A stretch of DNA of 64,000 bases, from the NCBI GenBank assembly GCA_036583965.1, contig JAZBQD010000017.1:22540385-22604384 (forward strand), given 5' to 3'. A model generated the notes under the pieces. The model was not told the DNA's origin. It did not search any database and saw only the letters and a list, made by a program, of their open reading frames with translations. Shown one piece after another: positions 24,301 through 35,085 of this stretch. The number at the start of each line of letters is the position of its first letter. Position 1 is the stretch's first letter. The position numbers were made by a program, and so were the translations under genes. The stretch is from Prunella strophiata. Taxonomy: Eukaryota; Chordata; Aves; Passeriformes; Prunellidae.

Positions 24301-27300
24301 ACCGAGCCCTGCATTGAGTCATTCCAGGGAGGGGTCAAGCCAGTATAGAGCAGTCCAGAGGTGTGTGCAAAATTCTAGAGCTGAGAAAAAAATAGAGTGA
24401 GGAGGAAGAGATGTTGTCAAAATGCAGCAATTCCTTTTTCCATTAAGTCAACTAGACTAAGTAAGGTAAATCCTTTTCCAGGTGGGTCTTTCCTGCACTG
24501 TGTCAGGAAGTAATTGTTTATCCACTGAGTCGCATCATTTAAGCAAAGGGAACATGTATCCACAAAGGGTGCTATTGAAGTAATGGAAAAAGGCATCTCT
24601 ACCAGGAGTTGTAGGCAAACTCACTATCCATGGTGAGAAGCTAATCATTTGGAGGGGAGAAGAAAGGATTTGCACATCTTTTCAGACTGTTTTAAAATGT
24701 TTCACCTGCTTAAAAGGCTTCTGAATTTCCTGTTTTCAATGCTTTACTGTGTGTTCAGTGTTGCAGCTCTCTGTATGTGGACTTGTCATCATCTATTTTT
24801 GTATTAAAGAAGGATTTTTTCCCTCACAACCAAATAAGATGCTGAAAGTCCCCACTGTGGGAAAAATGAGGAGCAAAGCAGCATTTTGCCAGATTTCTTA
24901 TTTCATATCAGAGAAACAGCCCAGCCATAAAAACTCCCAAATACCTATTTTTTCCACATTTCTTCCCATCTACTGACCCTCAGATGCTGGTGAACAAGGG
25001 TCAGAGAACTAGTGGGAGGAAAAAAAGTTCATACAAGTGTAATGGGAGCATTAGGGCTCCACAGCAGCCACTCAAAGGAAATCCACACGAGTTTCAGGGT
25101 CCCTGTTCATCTCTGGATCTGCAGCCAGCTGGAAAACTGAGATGGTGGCATCCATCAGGGAGAGGGACAGGGCAAAATCAACAGAAGTTGCTCAGTCCCC
25201 TGAGCCATCTAGGGCTGGTGCAGAGGCTGGGCCTTGTCTGCAAGGTGTGTTTGGGACCAGACACTCCTGTGCCCCCAGGAGCCTGGTACTACCAAGCACA
25301 AATGCTGCCACAAATATCACTTGTATGACTTTCAGCCTAAGCACTACTCTTGCAGCCCTGTTTCCCAAACAAGATGCAGAATCAGGTTGAGGAGAAAAAG
25401 AAGGTGACATTAAGGGGACTGGATGGATGAAGGGGTTCTGTGTGAGGTAAGAAAGGTGGAAAGAGGTATGGAATGCAAGAGCAGGAGGAGCAGTGATCCA
25501 CCACAGTATCCTAATTTGTATGGAGACCAGCAGATGGAAGGTAAGGGTCTGTGTGCATGCATTTAGCTGATGGAAACATGAGATAACATGTTGTTAGCTT
25601 GGCCTGTAATAAAAGGAGATTACACAATGTTGTTTTTGTCACAGGCGGAGTGTGTTCTCTGACATTCACAGCAGTCTGGCTTATATTCACTGATTTCACA
25701 CAAATGTTGGCAATTAACATCTTTCATTCCTGTGCTCTATGTCAGAAACAGTAAGAGGTCTTAATCAGCTGTTGATGACTTGCACAGGGTCTAGGTTCAT
25801 AATACTCAGGCTCCTTTTTCTTATTAAAAATAGTATTACTTTATTAAGGAAAATACCATTAAAAAGAGAGCCAAAAGCTTCTAAGTGTGGCCCTGGTGAT
25901 ACAGCCATGAAGAAACAGATGTATGCTGCCTTCAAACAGCATCACACAAAAAAATTTAACATGGAAATACAGTAGTGGGGGAGCAAATCAGCAGAATCAG
26001 GTGGGCTGCTCTTTGCCCAGAAGTGGGAAAATTTAATCAACAAGAACTGAGGGTTAGAGAGGCAGAGGAGAAAATACATATTTCTCCAGAGTAAAACAAG
26101 GTTATTCCTGGTGCTGATACAGTGAAGTCCATCCAACTTGGGAAAAAACAGGAATTATTGCACAAGGAAGAGGGGTTTCAAGAAAAGCCTGATCCCAGAG
26201 GTCCAGAGTAGCCTGACAACACAGTTTCACACAGCCATGCAGTCATCTGTCTCTCTGCCTTTTACATGTGGTCCACACACCCTTGTCCAGAGTTACCACA
26301 GCTGCAGATTTGGCTGCATTTTCACAATGGCTCCCATTTAATATTCAAGATTTTATAAAAGTAGCCAATGGATGGATAAAGTTCATCTCACAGACTGCCT
26401 TGGATCAAGTGTGGTTGTAAATTGAGAAGTGGAAGAATAGTTGTGCAAATATGTTGTCTGAGCAAATGTGGGTTTTAGAGGAAGACTTTCCATAATCCAG
26501 CAGAGGAGCTATGTATTCTTAGGTGCAGAAAATGCTCAGACCAACATGGTGGTGGTCTGATATGACAATAATTTCACTTTGTGATGGTTTGATATTGCAA
26601 CAAGTGAGGTAAAATTCTGCCTTGTTCAGGCTGGTCTGCTCTCTTATAATTTCACCAAGAATTTACTCCTGCAAGCTTTATAAATATTAGCTATTTTAGT
26701 CTCACTTCATTTCACAAGATATTTCTTCAGCTTTAAGTTTGGATTAATGATAAGTATTTGGCTTGGATGCATAAGGATGTTTTTGCTTTGCATTTTGTCC
26801 TCAACTAAAAATTCCTCCCTCCTGAAACTGCAGAGGGTCATGGGCAAAGAGCAAATATGCTCATGCAAAATTCATTGCACCTGTATTGCTTCTGGTGTGC
26901 TCTAGTAGTTTTGCCTGTTAACTGTAACCACACACTTCTGTCACTTGGTGTTTAGATCAGACTGTAAACCCTGCCTGTTGGAAGAAACACGCACAGAAAC
27001 ACTGTGCCACCTGATCTGCTTAATTTCCAAGGCCAGCGTTAGGTAAATAATAAATAATAAATGCAGGTGTCCACTTCTGCAAGGGCTGAGGATTCTTCTT
27101 GTGTCTGTGGAAGCATCTTCACGAAAGCATGACCCTGCTTTTCTGAGAGCACAAAGCAGTCTTGCAAAAGGCAGATATTAGCAGCTGGCAAGGTGCAGAG
27201 AGTAAAGGCTCTCTCAGCTCACCATAAATGGAGGAGGGTAAAGGTGCCTGTAGCTAGAAATAACTTGCCTGAATAAAAGGCTGCAGACCTCAGTTGTTAA

Positions 27301-27599
27301 CACATCAGGTGTTGGTCTTTTGTCCCAACTAGAGGAACTGGCAAACCCCAGGGTGCAAAAGGACAGCTGCTGAATGGGATGTTTGTAAGGATATGATGGC
27401 AGGGTTGGCTAAATTGTTCAGTAATGACAGCAAAGTCCACAGCCACATGAAGAGAGATCCAGAAGCACACACTAACAGCTGCCTGTCCATGACAAGTCCT
27501 CCTGCAGGACTGTTCTCACTGCCCTCCCCTGCTGCAGAGGAGGATGCAGCCAGGGCTGTGACATGCAGCAAGCTTGGTCTCTCAAAGCAAGCACCATGC
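21373..27599. other. No gene recognised
   Basis: Mixed composition. From 22650 to 23900 both strands have open frames of 90-150 codons, but none resembles a known family. A short inverted pair TGTCCTGG/CCAGGACA lies at 22305-22346. Confidence 0.55.
22533..22555. repeat. Poly(T) run of 23
   Basis: Homopolymer T followed by a short CTCTCTCC tract. No associated insertion recognised. Confidence 0.9.
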
Positions 27600-27625
27600 T
27601 TTCTCCCAGAAGCTTCTGGGAGAAA
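27600..27625. repeat. 26-bp perfect palindrome
   Basis: The core TCTCCCAGAAGCTTCTGGGA, extended by TT and T on the left and GAAA on the right, reads the same on both strands with no spacer. It is 55 bp upstream of the LTR start at 27681. Confidence 0.9.
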
Positions 27626-27680
27626 CAGAGGTTGTGGGAAAAGGTAACTTGCAAAGCCAAAGCTTCCTCTCTTGGGAATC

Positions 27681-27840
27681 TGACCTGGTTTCAGCTGGGA
27701 TAGAGTTAATTTTCTCCTTAATAGCTGGTGCAGTGCTGTATTTTGGATTCAGAGTGAAAATTATGTTGAAAGCACACAGATGTCTTGTCTGTTGCTAAGC
27801 TTATCCTAAATGAAGGATTGTTCAGTGTTTTGATCATAGA
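27681..27840 (+). mobile_element. Endogenous retrovirus LTR, 5' part
   Basis: Begins TGACCTGGTTTCAGCTGGGA and continues through AGAGTTAATTTTCTCC, TAGCTGGTGCAGTGCTGT and TTGCTAAGCTTATCC. These phrases match, from memory, the start of a common Neoavian ERV LTR. The middle of the LTR is absent. The matching 3' end is at about 30650-30755, beyond the CR1 element. The family name was not checked. Confidence 0.65.
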
Positions 27841-28281
27841 GTGATCTGCAATAGTGAATCCACTAGCAGTGGATGTGATGCACCTTTCTCAGAAGGGAAA
27901 AAGCCTTTTTTGCACACATTAGCAGTGCTGATTGTTAGAACTTTAAACTAGATTGAAGGGAAAATGGGAAAAAAAATCAGTCTTGCCAGTGATATGCAGC
28001 AGGATGGTGCACAAAAATTTGAGGGACAAATTGCTGGTGAGATACTTAAATCAGCTCCACAAGGTGACAGCTGCAATGAACCACATCTGAAACCCTTCTT
28101 TACCAACACACACAGCACAAGGAGCAAGGAAGAGGAAGCAGAAGCTTTGGCCCAGTGCCAGATATATGCTGTCACTGGGATAAGCAAAACCTGGTGGGAT
28201 GAATCCTGTGGCTGCTGTGCCAGGATGCATAGTTGTAGACTCTGCAGCAGGAACAGGCTGGGCAGGTGAGGTGGAGGTGGT

Positions 28282-28677
28282 GTGGCACTGGTAAGTAATG
28301 GAGGGGCTGGAATGTGCATGGAGTTTGCAGTTGGCAGTGACATACCTGAGAGCCTCTGGGTAAGGATTAAGGGATACATAAATAATGCAGATGTCATTGT
28401 GGAAGCCTGTTATAGGCCATGCAGCCAGGACAATGACACTGAGGAACTACTCTATGAGAAACTAAGGGACACTTCCAAATCATCTGCCCTTGTCCTTATG
28501 GGGGACTTCAACTTGCTGGATGTTGACTGGAAATATCACACAGCTGACACAATCAGGTCAGGAAGATTGCTAAAACGCCTGGATTATAACCTCAAGATAC
28601 AGGTACCAGATTTGCTGCTTATTAACAGAGAGGATTTTGTGAGCAGTGGAAATGAGCAGCTGTCCAGCCCACAGTGA
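28282..28677 (+). pseudogene. CR1 ORF2 endonuclease-domain remnant
   Basis: The frame contains EACYRPCSQDNDTEELLYEK, then ALVLMGDFNLLDVDWKYHT and DLLLINREDF. GDFNL is a conserved APE-type endonuclease motif of CR1 LINEs. The preceding part (AVTGISKTWWDESC) lies in another frame and ends at a stop near 28269, and the stretch after INRED that normally reaches the SDH motif is deleted. Not functional. Confidence 0.85.
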
Positions 28678-28729
28678 TCACGGAGCATTGAGTTGCTGTC
28701 AGCAGGAAAAGTGCCAGCAAAACCTCAGC

Positions 28730-29335
28730 TCTGGACATGAGGAGAACAAACTTCAGGCTGCTCAGGGCACTAGTGAGTAAAGTCCTTTGGGAAAATGCTT
28801 TTGCTGGCACCTGGGTCCATCAGTGCTGGTCACTTTTCAAACATCACCGCCTAAGGGCATAGGAGCAGGCAATTCCCAAATGCTGGAAGTCAAGCAGAAA
28901 AGGCAGAAGGCCAGCTTGCCTGAACAGGGATCTTCTTGTGAAGCTATGGCAAAACCAGCAGGTGTATGGCCAGTGGAAGCAAGGTCAGGTGGAGCATATA
29001 TCACATGGGAGCAATACAGAGGTATTTTTTGCTACTGTAAGAATAAAATTCATTAAACCAAAGCTCAGTCGAAGTTATAGCTAGCCAATACTGGGGGGAA
29101 CAACAAAAAGAGTTTTAAAAATATATTAATGAGAAAATGGAGTGCAGAAATTACACCAGCCCATTACAGGATGAGAATGGTCACCTCATAAACCAGGACA
29201 CAGACAAGGCAATTTAATGATTTCTTTGCTTTGGTCTTCAACACCAGTGACACAATCTGGGAACTGCAGTGGCCTGAGCTGGAGGACCACGGCCAAGAGA
29301 GTAATGAACTCCTAGCCAATCTTGAACTAGTGTAG
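28730..29335 (+). pseudogene. CR1 ORF2 linker-region remnant
   Basis: Across shifted frames the plus strand reads NFRLLRALVSKVL, WENAFAGTWVHQCWSLFKHH and EQAIPKCWKSSRKGRRPA, the linker between endonuclease and reverse transcriptase in CR1 ORF2. Several frameshifts and stops are present, and the part leading into the RT domain is weakly preserved. Confidence 0.7.
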
Positions 29336-29338
29336 GAT

Positions 29339-30030
29339 TTGCAGCTCTGGCTGAATCCCTGTAAGTCTATGGTGCCTGACAGTGTTCATCCAATAGTACT
29401 CAAAGAACTGGCTGATGTCATTGCAAGGCCTCTCTCTGTGATTTTTGAACAGCTTTGGAAACCCAGAGAGGTCCCAGCTGATTGGAATCTGGTGAACAAT
29501 GTCCAGATTTTCAAGAAGGGCAAGAAGGATGACCCTGGAAAGTACAGGCCTATCAGTCTCACTTCAGTGTTCAATAAAATTACAAAGATTTTTGTGGGAA
29601 GTATTGAAAGCACACCTGAAGAGCAGTGCAGTCACTGGTCACAGCCAACACGGTTTCATGAGGGGAAAGTCCTGCTTCTCAAACCTGATTTCCTTTCATG
29701 ACGAGATAACCCACCCAGCTGATCAAGGGAAGCCAGTTGATGTAATCTTTCTGGATTTCAGTAAAGCCTTTGATGCTGTCCCTTACAGGATCCCTCTGAA
29801 CAAACTGTCAGCACACAGCTGGATAACCACACTGTGTGATGGGTGAGCAGCTGGCTCAGGGGTCAGGCACAAAGGGTTACAGTGAATGGGGTGACATCAG
29901 ACTGGTGACATGTCACTGGGGGGTTCCACAGGGCTCCATGCTCAGCCCTGTGCTCTTCAACAGCTTCAGAAATGGCTTGGGCACAGGACTGGAAGGGTTA
30001 CTAAGTTCACAGATGATACAAAACTGGGAG
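29339..30030 (+). pseudogene. CR1 ORF2 reverse-transcriptase remnant
   Basis: Recognisable RT blocks in order are KSMVPDSVHPIVLKELADVI, PREVPADWNLVN, KKDDPGKYRPISLTSV (up to about 29575), HSQHGFMRGKSCFSNLISFH and PVDVIFLDFSKAFDAV (about 29630-29785), then GVPQGSMLSPVLFN (about 29920-29960). The catalytic YADD/FADD box appears as F-T-D-D at 30006-30017 in a different frame from the preceding block. Frame changes between blocks show it is dead. Confidence 0.85.
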
Positions 30031-30649
30031 GAGCAGCTGACTCCCTCAAAGGCAGGAAGGCCCTGCAGAGAGACCTTGACAAATGAGAGGACTGGGCAGG
30101 CACCAGCTGTAAGAAATTCAACAAGGGCAAGTGCTGGATTCTGCACCTGGGATGGGGCAACCCTGGATGTGTGGACAGACAAATGAATAACAGGCTGGAA
30201 AGCAGAAATTAGTGCAGGAATGGGACCTGGGGATCCTGGTTGAACATGACCCAGCAGTGCCCTGGCAGCCAGGAGGGCCCCCATGTCCTGGGGTGCATCA
30301 GGCACAGCATCACGAGCTGGGCAAGGGAGGGGACTGTCCTGCTCTGCTCTGCACTGGGGCAGCCTCACCTCAAGTGCTGGGGGCAGTTCTGGGTGCCACA
30401 ACACAAAAAATACCTTGAGCTGTTAGAGAGGGGCCAAAGGATGCCACGAGGAAGGTGAAGGTTCTGGAAGGGAAGTCATATGAGAAGTGGCTGAGGTGAC
30501 TTGGCCTGGAGAAGAGGAGACTGAGGGGAGACCTCACTGCATTTACAACTCCCTTGTGAGGGGAAGAGGAGGGGCAGGCACTGATCTCTCTGGTGAGAGT
30601 GACAGGACCTGAGGGAATGGCCTGTAGTTGTGTGTTGTGAGGTTTAGAT

Positions 30650-30755
30650 TGAAATTTTACTTTTCTTTCCAATTCTCCTCCCCAACAAGGAGGCAGGGGA
30701 GAGTGAGTGATCAGCTGTGTGGTCCTCAGTTGCTGTCTAGGTTTAAAACACAAGA
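30650..30755 (+). mobile_element. Endogenous retrovirus LTR, 3' part
   Basis: Includes TTTTACTTTTCTTTCC, AATTCTCCTCCCC, GGGGAGAGTGAGTGATCAGC, TGTGTGGTCCTCAGTTGCTG and GGTTTAAAACACAAGA, the order expected for the end of the LTR whose start is at 27681. No internal viral gene lies between them, so this is a solo LTR disrupted by CR1 or a mosaic. I see no clear target-site duplication. Confidence 0.6.
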
Positions 30756-33700
30756 GGGTCCCTTTGCACATGCTGTACAAACTGTAAAGCATTTCCACCA
30801 TCAACTGGCCTCTCTGGTAGACTGCCCCCCAACAATGGACATACCCCTAAGATTGTTCTGTGCCTCTTTCAGCCTCTCCTGCTTCTTCTTTAGTACACAT
30901 TTGCCTCCTGTGACAACCACAAGACACTGAAGGATACTCTGCCCAGAAAACCCAGGGCCTAATTTACCCTGTAAACCTGGTCAGCATGCCTAGATTTCCA
31001 TTAACTGATAGTGACTAATCAGTCATTGCAGAAAAATCTATGTGGGACCATGATGGAGGTTCAAAAGTCCGTGGCTTCATTGGTGACTCATCTTGGAAAG
31101 AACTAGATTAGTTGGTGGAAATTAGACCCAAACTTTCCATTGACAGCCAGCTAAAAAACCCCTGTGATTCTCCTCTGAACTGCAGCAATACTTACATAGC
31201 AGGCAAGGCAGATAAGGCCTAAATCTTGCAACTTCGTGTGAACGGCATTAACCTTTGCCAGCTGTACATGAATCATATTAACCCTTGCTAGCTGCATGGA
31301 GAGAAGCTGCTCACAACAGCAACAGGTGACAATATTAAAAACACTTGCTTACGGGAAAAAGGGAACAGACTGACTTATATGGAAAGTATCTTGTTGAGAT
31401 AAAAATGGCTTTCAACAGAAGGCACTAGAAGATTTCTATGATAATGAGTAGAACACACAGTTTGAATCTTAAGGTCATCAAGACAATGCCTCTGTTCTGG
31501 AGCTGAGTCCTCATAGGAGCAGCAGACAAACATTAGCACCAGCAGATGATATTTTGGGAAGCTACAGAGTAAAACCAGCAGAGGATGAAGGGGTACATGA
31601 ATGGCAGCCAGACCCCAGCACAGGGGAGACCAAAGTCTCTGCCATCACAGAATAAAGCCTGCAGTGGCATGAACATCCAGCATGCTGCAGAAGGCTCTGA
31701 TGGCAATCACTGCCTGGATCACGTCAAAGGTTATTCCCAGTCAGCTCTGGGAATAATTACTTTGGAGCAGCAGCAGTCATTGTTCAACCACAACCTTAAA
31801 GGTGAAGATAAGGTTTAATGAAACTGCAAAGTGAATGAATCTGAATAGTTGTGCAATCCAGTTGTGGTAATAAGAAAAACTGCAGCCTGTGCAAACATGT
31901 TACGACATTTCTGTCCCAAACACACAGTGAGTACAACATGCAGTTTGAGTCCTGAGATCAGCAAGCCAATGCCTCTGCAGCAAAGTCTTCCCCAGGGTAA
32001 GTTCTTGTACCAAACACACATACACACTGCCATCCCCCCATCCCCATTCTCTGGCTATTCAGCCAATGAAGCTCAGCTACACTGACCACTGACCACTTGA
32101 CCACTTCAAGTCACACCACAGCGTCAAAGCCACAGCACGTTACACATTTTCCCTGAACTTTACATCCTGTAGCATTATTTCAAACTTCTTTTCCATATTC
32201 CCTTTACATACCAACCTCTCTCCACTTTCCACTTTATGATGCACTCTGCAACCCCCTTCACTTTACTCTCCAGTTAATTCCTTCCAATTAGTATCAGACA
32301 GAGCTATCACACATTTTCTTTCAACTACAGGATAAACCATGTTGAAACTCTTGATATATAAGATATATATAAAAAATTAAGGAAATATGTATATTAAAAA
32401 ATTAAGGAAAACAGTACACTGAGCCATAAACTCAACAGGACCACAGCACAGTCATCTAGAATATCATTGGGCTGCATCACTGGTGCTGTGTACATCAGGA
32501 GTAAACCCAGTATTATGAAAATATCAGAGAACTCAAGGAAAAAAATAAGGACAAACCTCACTTTATGCTCTTATGAGACAGTCCTTGTTTTCTCCTCCTT
32601 TGAACTACCTCCCACAACACTCACTGAAGCAAGGAAATGCTGAATGCTGTTGTCCTTCTCTGGCCTCAAGTGCACCCTTCAGATTACAGCCTTTAGCTGA
32701 GAGGATGAATTCAGGGAATTACCATGCTTGCTAGACTAAAAACTAGACACATTTTTATTGTACATAAGTATACGAAGACATCTCTCTTCTGATGCAAGTC
32801 TAAGAACTGAAGATTATTTTTGAAGTGTCAGATGACATTGCTTTAAACCTGTAGTTTAAAACTGTGCTTTAAATGTATGTTTATATTTTCTAAAAACAGC
32901 TATCCTGGATTTTTCTGGATTGTTGTGAATGGCACTGTAGCATTGCCACTCCAGAGCACACAAAGCAGACCTTCCACCTCCAGCAAGTACATGCAGACAA
33001 GCAAAAGGCATTCAGCATGCAGCCCAAGCTGGCTTCATTGTCAGCCTCGGTTTTTTGGTTTGTTTGTTCACATTGGGGAAGGGGGTGAATTAGTGAATTT
33101 GGGAATAAATTTGGGAATTTGTATGTGTGTGAGAGACATCTAATCCAACCTATAAGTGGCATTTTCTAAAGGAACATAATGACAATGTGTAAATTCTGCT
33201 TAGACAATAACAGTTCTTGAACTAGACAAAGGGCAGTCATTTAAACCATTGTTACAGCTGCCTTCAAATGCATTCCTCACCATGTAAAGTCAAAACGTGC
33301 AGCACTGAGGGCAAGCACTTTCCTGAAAGGAAACAAATGACATCTGTGGTCACAAAATTTGCAAATTAGTTACCACTCAATCAATTTTGTGAGGAACATG
33401 TTAGATGTTATGCCCAGAGACAGAATTTCAAATTGAGACATCAGCTGCAAAAGATATTTTTTTTCCTGAGGCTTTTCTTTTCCCCCCAAGGAGATTATGT
33501 CTACAGCCCTATGAGTTCCATGTTCTGTTCCATGTTCCAGTTCAGAGATCAGATGTTGCATTTTCAACTTCCCCTTTGTCTTCTCATCTCAGAAGATCCA
33601 AGCCCTTTATATATTCCAAGTTGCTGCAGGTAAAAAAACAGGTGTGATTTTAAAAATCACATAAGCAAATCAGTACAGAACTCACACAGTGACATTATGA

Positions 33701-34984
33701 AACAGACATAAAACTTCCTTTAAATCAAAATTAGTTGAAACTTTGGTTTACACTGGATTCAGAACATTCCATTTCTCAAACACTGTCAAATACATTAGAA
33801 CTAGCCCAAGCAGGCCAGGTCCATGCCTCAAAGTGTGGGATTCAGCTTTCCACAGGAGTACATTTGGTGTGCATCTCAGTAAGGTAGCTGCTGTAGTGAT
33901 AGGCAGCCTTGCAGCTCTGGGCAGCCCTGTTCTGCAAGACTGGTGACACTTTAAAAGGGAATTTATTGTTTCAATAAAGTGACTTGAAATTCATCCCTTG
34001 AAGTATAAAATTGGCTGCAGCTGCTCAGGTGTGTCCCATTAGGTGTGCAACAATAGCCTTCACAAGAGGCTTACACCTGCAGCCAGGCTGTTAGCTGTGT
34101 CAATGCAGCTGCAACAGCCAATTACAAAAGTGGCATTCCATTGCACCTGCACATTTTACAGGTGCTCTGCAAAAGTGAGAGCCTGCTTTTGAGCAGCGTG
34201 CAGGCAAAGGAGAACACCTGGGTCTGCCTCAGACACTGTCTTGCTCTGGGTTTGCTCTGTACCAGCCACTTGGAAGACCTGATCCATGAATAGTGCTCCC
34301 CACTGTGAGTGAGATAATGCAACAAACCAAAAGTCAAATTACTCCTTTCACATACTAAGCTACTTCCTCCAGCCCAAAAACCTTCTGTATTTTAGGTCTG
34401 TTTCAGTACACCAGACAATCAACCAAACATGCACCTACATCTTTTCTTCAGTCTTATTCCCATTGCTAGTGAAGAAAGAACAAGGCACAGACCCTGTCCC
34501 AGCCATGGAATGCTTCTGGTGCCCACCCCCCTCTCCCCCAGTAGTGATCTGCTCAAGATGAAGACAAGTGAAGGGATATTTTGTTTTGCATTTTGATGAT
34601 GAGTGCTGGTGCTTTGATCTGTCAGCATACATTTTTTGGAAGTTAAAGTAGTAGTGGTTTTCAATTTGCTTTTGTGTCTAAAGTTTCCAGGTTTTCTAAT
34701 AGAGGCAGAGACCTGTATCTGGCAAGTGAAGCCCTTGAGCAATAGGTTTCTTCCACTGATTTATTTTCTGCTGGCCTGGTAGGCAGAAAACCACCAGTGC
34801 AGTGCAGAGTAGCACAGAAACCACAACTTGACCTTTTCTTGCAAATGAAATCGTTAAAGTGCACTGAAAATAAAACTCTCCAAACACGCAATGTTTAACT
34901 GAGTTCAGCAGAGAGGCAGACTGAAACAAAAATGAAAAACTCACACAGCTGAGCCCCTCTCACTGAATTGAAAGGAGAAAAATC
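30756..34984. other. No gene recognised
   Basis: Ordinary non-coding sequence with the inverted repeat at 31731 and a tandem copy of AAAAAATTAAGGAAA near 32369-32409. A trace of a CR1 3' end (ATCTAATCCAACC) near 33138 is too short to call. Confidence 0.55.
31731..31756. repeat. Perfect 10-bp inverted repeat
   Basis: TTATTCCCAG and CTGGGAATAA flank the 6-nt loop TCAGCT. The inner 18 bases ATTCCCAGTCAGCTCTGG also occur at 4923-4940, where the right arm is not completed. Confidence 0.8.
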
Positions 34985-35085
34985 TCAGAATCACTAGGTT
35001 GGAAGAGACCTTTAAGATCAGCCCTAACACCTCAACTAAATCATAGCATCGAGTGCCACAATGCCACATCCAATCCCAGCTGCTC
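34985..35085 (-). mobile_element. CR1 LINE 3'-end fragment
   Basis: Contains AGAATCACTAGGTTGGAAGA, then GACCTTTAAGATCA, CCTAACACCTCAACTAAATCA and GAGTGCCACA, typical of the reverse-complemented CR1 3' end. The terminal AGAATCA matches the 8-bp terminal repeat type of CR1. Only about 100 bp is recognisable. Confidence 0.7.

Larger units (their letters stand above)
27870..30650 (+). mobile_element. CR1-type LINE (non-LTR retrotransposon), decayed
   Basis: About 2.8 kb that follows the order of an avian CR1 element: a 5' stretch around TTTGCACACATTAGCAG and TTTAAACTAGATTGAAGG, an endonuclease region, a linker and a reverse transcriptase, then the C-terminal ORF2 region (CAGCAGTGCCCTGGCAGCCA, GGGGTGCATCAGGCACAGCA, GGAGACCTCACTGCATT). 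The copy ends near TGAGGTTTAGATTG, before the usual 3' UTR and terminal 8-bp repeats. It has several frameshifts, stops and an internal deletion, so it cannot be active. It sits between two LTR pieces. Confidence 0.9.

Noticed and set aside
33131..33160. Trace of a CR1 3' end (ATCTAATCCAACC)
   Set aside because: Match too short to separate from chance.
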